Origin: Mycobacterium sp. SMC-4
GTDB lineage: Bacteria > Actinomycetota > Actinomycetes > Mycobacteriales > Mycobacteriaceae
Reading direction: 5' to 3'
Assembly: GCF_025263265.1 (NCBI RefSeq)
Contig: NZ_CP079869.1
Location: forward strand, 4,402,001 to 4,466,000
DNA: 64,000 nucleotides
Part shown: positions 62,182-64,000 of the stretch, one piece after another
Layout of the letters: every line of letters begins with the position of its first letter
How positions within the stretch are numbered: the stretch's first letter is position 1
Notes under the pieces: generated by a model
Databases searched by the model: none
Seen by the model: the letters and a program-made list of their open reading frames with translations, nothing else
Told to the model about the DNA's origin: nothing
Made by a program: the position numbers and the translations under genes

Positions 62182-62931
62182 TCACGCGAAGCGGTGGGTG
62201 AACCGCGGGGGCAGCACCTTCATCAGCTCGACCAGCGGCCACCACGGCCAGCCGGGTACCACGGCCCGACCCTTTTCCTTCTCGATCGCCTCGATCATCG
62301 CGCGCACGCCGGTCTCGTTGTCGACCATCAACAGGGTCTTGTTGGCCTTGGCGGTCATCTCCGACTCGATGTAGCCGGGCTCGATCACCGTGATCGCGAT
62401 CGGCCCCGACGAGTACTCGGCACGCAGCGACTGTCCCAGCGAAGTCAGTCCGGCCTTGCTCGCGCAGTAGGCAGCCTTGTGCCCAGGGACACCAACATTG
62501 CCCAGCACCGACGAGATCAACACCAGGTGCCCCGCGCCGGCCGCCTTGAAGATCTCAAGCGCGGTCTCGATCTGCACGAGCGCGGCGACGAGGTTGGTCT
62601 CGATGGTGGCCTTGTTGGCCCAGGGCTTACCACCCCCGAGCGGGTAGCCCTTACCGATGCCGGCATTGACCACGACACGGTCGATGCCGCCGAGTTCGTC
62701 GCGCAACTCGCCGAACACCTTGGGCACTTGTTCGTGATCGTTGACGTCGAGCGCCGCGATCGCGATCTTGATTCCTGGATACCGCTGGAGCAGCTCAGTC
62801 TTGAGCTCGTCGAGACGGTCGGTGCGACGCGCGCACAACGCCAGGTCACGGCCCTTGGCGGCGAATGCGCGGGCCATCCCCGCGCCGAGCCCCGAGCTCG
62901 CTCCGGTGATCAGGATCTTCTGCCGAGTCAT
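62182..62931 (-). CDS. short-chain dehydrogenase/reductase
   Basis: A 249-residue classical SDR (Rv0945-like). NAD(P) motif ILITGASSGLGAG (6-18), CARRTDRL suggests NADPH preference, NAG at 89-91, catalytic Ser140/141, Tyr155 and Lys159 (AAYCASKAG). The ending EKEKGRAVVPGWPWWPLVEL is typical of mycobacterial SDRs acting on lipid or unknown substrates. Transcribed alone or with upstream fpg (53 bases). Confidence 0.92.
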   Translation of the reverse strand: MTRQKILITGASSGLGAGMARAFAAKGRDLALCARRTDRLDELKTELLQRYPGIKIAIAALDVNDHEQVPKVFGELRDELGGIDRVVVNAGIGKGYPLGGGKPWANKATIETNLVAALVQIETALEIFKAAGAGHLVLISSVLGNVGVPGHKAAYCASKAGLTSLGQSLRAEYSSGPIAITVIEPGYIESEMTAKANKTLLMVDNETGVRAMIEAIEKEKGRAVVPGWPWWPLVELMKVLPPRFTHRFA

Positions 62932-62984
62932 TGCGGCAGGATAACCCAGTTAGACAAGTGGCCTGCAACCGTCGTGACCGAGAG

Positions 62985-63848
62985 CTATTTGAGCAGCCGC
63001 GACATCCGGCGGTCGGCGAGCACCTTGCCGCCGGTCTGACAGGTCGGGCAGTACTGGAAGGACTTGTCGGCGAAGGACACTTCGCGCACGGTGTCACCAC
63101 ACACCGGGCACGGCAGACCGGTACGCGCGTGCACCCGCAGTCCGGACCGCTTCTCCCCCTTCAACGTCGCCGCCTGTTGTCCCACCAACCGGGTCACCGC
63201 ATCGGTGAGCACCGCGATCATCGCGTCGTGCAGATCGGCCAGCTGCGCGTCGGAGAGCTTGCCCGCCGTCGCGAACGGCGACAGCTTGGCCACGTGCAGG
63301 ATCTCGTCGCTGTACGCATTTCCGATGCCCGCGATCACCTTCTGGTCGGTGATGACGGTCTTGATCCGGCCGGACTGGCCGGCCAGCGCCTCGGCCAGTC
63401 CATCATCCGTCAACGACAACGCATCCGGTCCGAGCGCGGCGATCTGCGGCACCGCCTGCGGATCGGTGACCAGCCAGACCGCCAGACGCTTCTGGGTGCC
63501 TGCTTCGGTCAGATCGAAACCCGGCGCCTGCCCAGGTGGGCCCAAGTGCACCCGCAAGGCGATCGGCCCCTTGCCCGGACGCAGCGGCGCGGCGGCGAGC
63601 TTGTCCGACCAGCGCAGCCAACCCGCCCGGGACAGGTGGGTGATCAGATACAGCTCGCCGACACGCATGCCGAGATACTTGCCCCACCGCTGGGCCGCAT
63701 CGACCTGCTGGCCGTGCAGCGCCGTCGGCGGGGGATCGAACGTCTTGAGCACCGACAGCGCGGCCACGTCCACCCGCCCCACGGTCAGACCGACCGCGTG
63801 ACGACGCAGATGGTCGGCGAGTGCTTCGACCTCCGGCAGCTCCGGCAT
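62985..63848 (-). CDS. Fpg/Nei-family DNA glycosylase
   Basis: Repairs oxidised bases by base excision. The 287-residue protein starts PELPEVEALA (catalytic Pro and Glu), has the H2TH region KTVITDQKVIAGIGNAYSDEI and a complete C-terminal zinc finger (CPVC...YCPTC). It is of the Fpg2 group, truncated in M. tuberculosis (Rv0944) but full-length here. Lys in RWGKYLG is the conserved beta-hairpin residue. The upstream holin-like gene ends 4 bases before its start. Confidence 0.93.
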   Translation of the reverse strand: MPELPEVEALADHLRRHAVGLTVGRVDVAALSVLKTFDPPPTALHGQQVDAAQRWGKYLGMRVGELYLITHLSRAGWLRWSDKLAAAPLRPGKGPIALRVHLGPPGQAPGFDLTEAGTQKRLAVWLVTDPQAVPQIAALGPDALSLTDDGLAEALAGQSGRIKTVITDQKVIAGIGNAYSDEILHVAKLSPFATAGKLSDAQLADLHDAMIAVLTDAVTRLVGQQAATLKGEKRSGLRVHARTGLPCPVCGDTVREVSFADKSFQYCPTCQTGGKVLADRRMSRLLK

Positions 63849-63852
63849 ATCC

Positions 63853-64000
63853 TCAGTGTGCCCTGACTGCCAGCGACAGCAACCAACTCACGAGGGACAA
63901 CACGATCGCGGCCCAGATCGCCGTCCACCAGAAGTTGTCGATCGCCAGGCCCCAGCCGGTGGTGTGTTCGGTGATCCACGCGGTGAGCCACAGCATGAAC
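63853..64000 (-). CDS. phage holin 4-like membrane protein, C-terminal part
   Basis: Forty-nine codons are visible, ending TGA at 63855-63853; the start lies beyond the window. The translated end (FMLWLTAWITEH, then AIDNFWWTAIWAAIVLSLV) matches the C-terminal helix of the Phage_holin_4_2 family, chromosomal membrane proteins of unknown function. It is not evidence of a prophage. It is 4 bases before fpg and so in the same transcript. Confidence 0.7.
   Translation of the reverse strand, partial: FMLWLTAWITEHTTGWGLAIDNFWWTAIWAAIVLSLVSWLLSLAVRAH

Noticed and set aside
63853..64000. Holin-like gene end as a sign of a prophage
   Set aside because: This family is a common chromosomal membrane protein in actinobacteria, and no other phage gene is present.

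Overview
The window is high-GC, gene-dense chromosomal DNA from a rapid-growing, porin-bearing mycobacterium (Mycolicibacterium type). The main reasons are three tandem MspA-family porin genes, the mprA-mprB-pepD-moaB2 stress locus, the ruc gene with a CIRCE element, perM, the 34-kDa antigen gene, and an accA2/accD2/fadE12/fadE13/echA7 operon. From memory, the backbone matches M. tuberculosis genes Rv0944 to about Rv0996 in order. Most of the window is conserved mycobacterial core. The accessory items are two IS481-family elements, the porin array, a DUF559 gene bounded by direct repeats, and the gene cluster left of the first IS.

Layout. 1-7.9 kb is an accessory-looking stretch: diguanylate cyclase, cupin, MarR regulator with a DUF5313 membrane protein, P450 divergent from a TetR regulator, an MhpA-like flavin hydroxylase divergent from an HTH_38/GbsR fusion regulator, and a TIGR02206 membrane protein. 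8.0-9.4 kb holds an IS481-family element inserted in the 3' end of tRNA-Ala(CGC); a 15-bp target duplication keeps the tRNA intact. 9.5-13.6 kb is galU-glp-rimJ-glpR (division and polar growth scaffold, precursor supply). 13.6-15.4 kb holds 5-formyl-THF cyclo-ligase, CIRCE-ruc and a SAF-domain protein. 15.4-16.9 kb holds two small secreted proteins and mscL. 17.0-19.4 kb is the mspA-like triplet, each gene with its own hairpin terminator. 19.8-24.5 kb holds a small ORF, moaB2, pepD, mprB, mprA and rpmF, with MprA-box-like direct repeats before mprA and pepD.

24.8-33.2 kb is a tightly overlapping operon: AtuA-like, fadE13, accD2, accA2, fadE12, echA7. It looks like an acyl-CoA oxidation plus biotin-dependent carboxylation pathway for a branched or terpenoid acyl chain. 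33.3-37.3 kb holds a DUF1707 protein and a MoxR/VWA pair. 37.4-38.5 kb is the DUF559 gene between two copies of a ~58-bp repeat. 38.5-43.0 kb is purH, purN, perM and the 34-kDa antigen. 43.2-46.9 kb holds SfnG-type and F420-type LLM oxidoreductases and a Cys-less thiolase homologue. 47.0-49.1 kb is sucCD. 49.4-51.0 kb is an M23 peptidase and a membrane protein. 51.0-52.1 kb is a second IS481 element, inserted exactly at two convergent stop codons. 52.1-64 kb holds RidA, uvrD1, aroQ chorismate mutase, an acyltransferase-3/SGNH protein, gabD, pgi, small membrane proteins with an Xre regulator, an SDR, fpg and the end of a holin-like gene.

The strongest non-routine signals are: (i) porin paralogues whose differences concentrate in the pore-constriction loop; (ii) a dispersed 51-bp palindrome present three times, always just after a stop codon, and in one case apparently read through as the N-terminus of accA2; (iii) the DUF559 gene bounded by direct repeats; (iv) two IS insertions that preserve function at their targets, the second with a hairpin that would hide its transposase ribosome-binding site. 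Nothing in the window clearly amounts to a wholly new defence or metabolic system.
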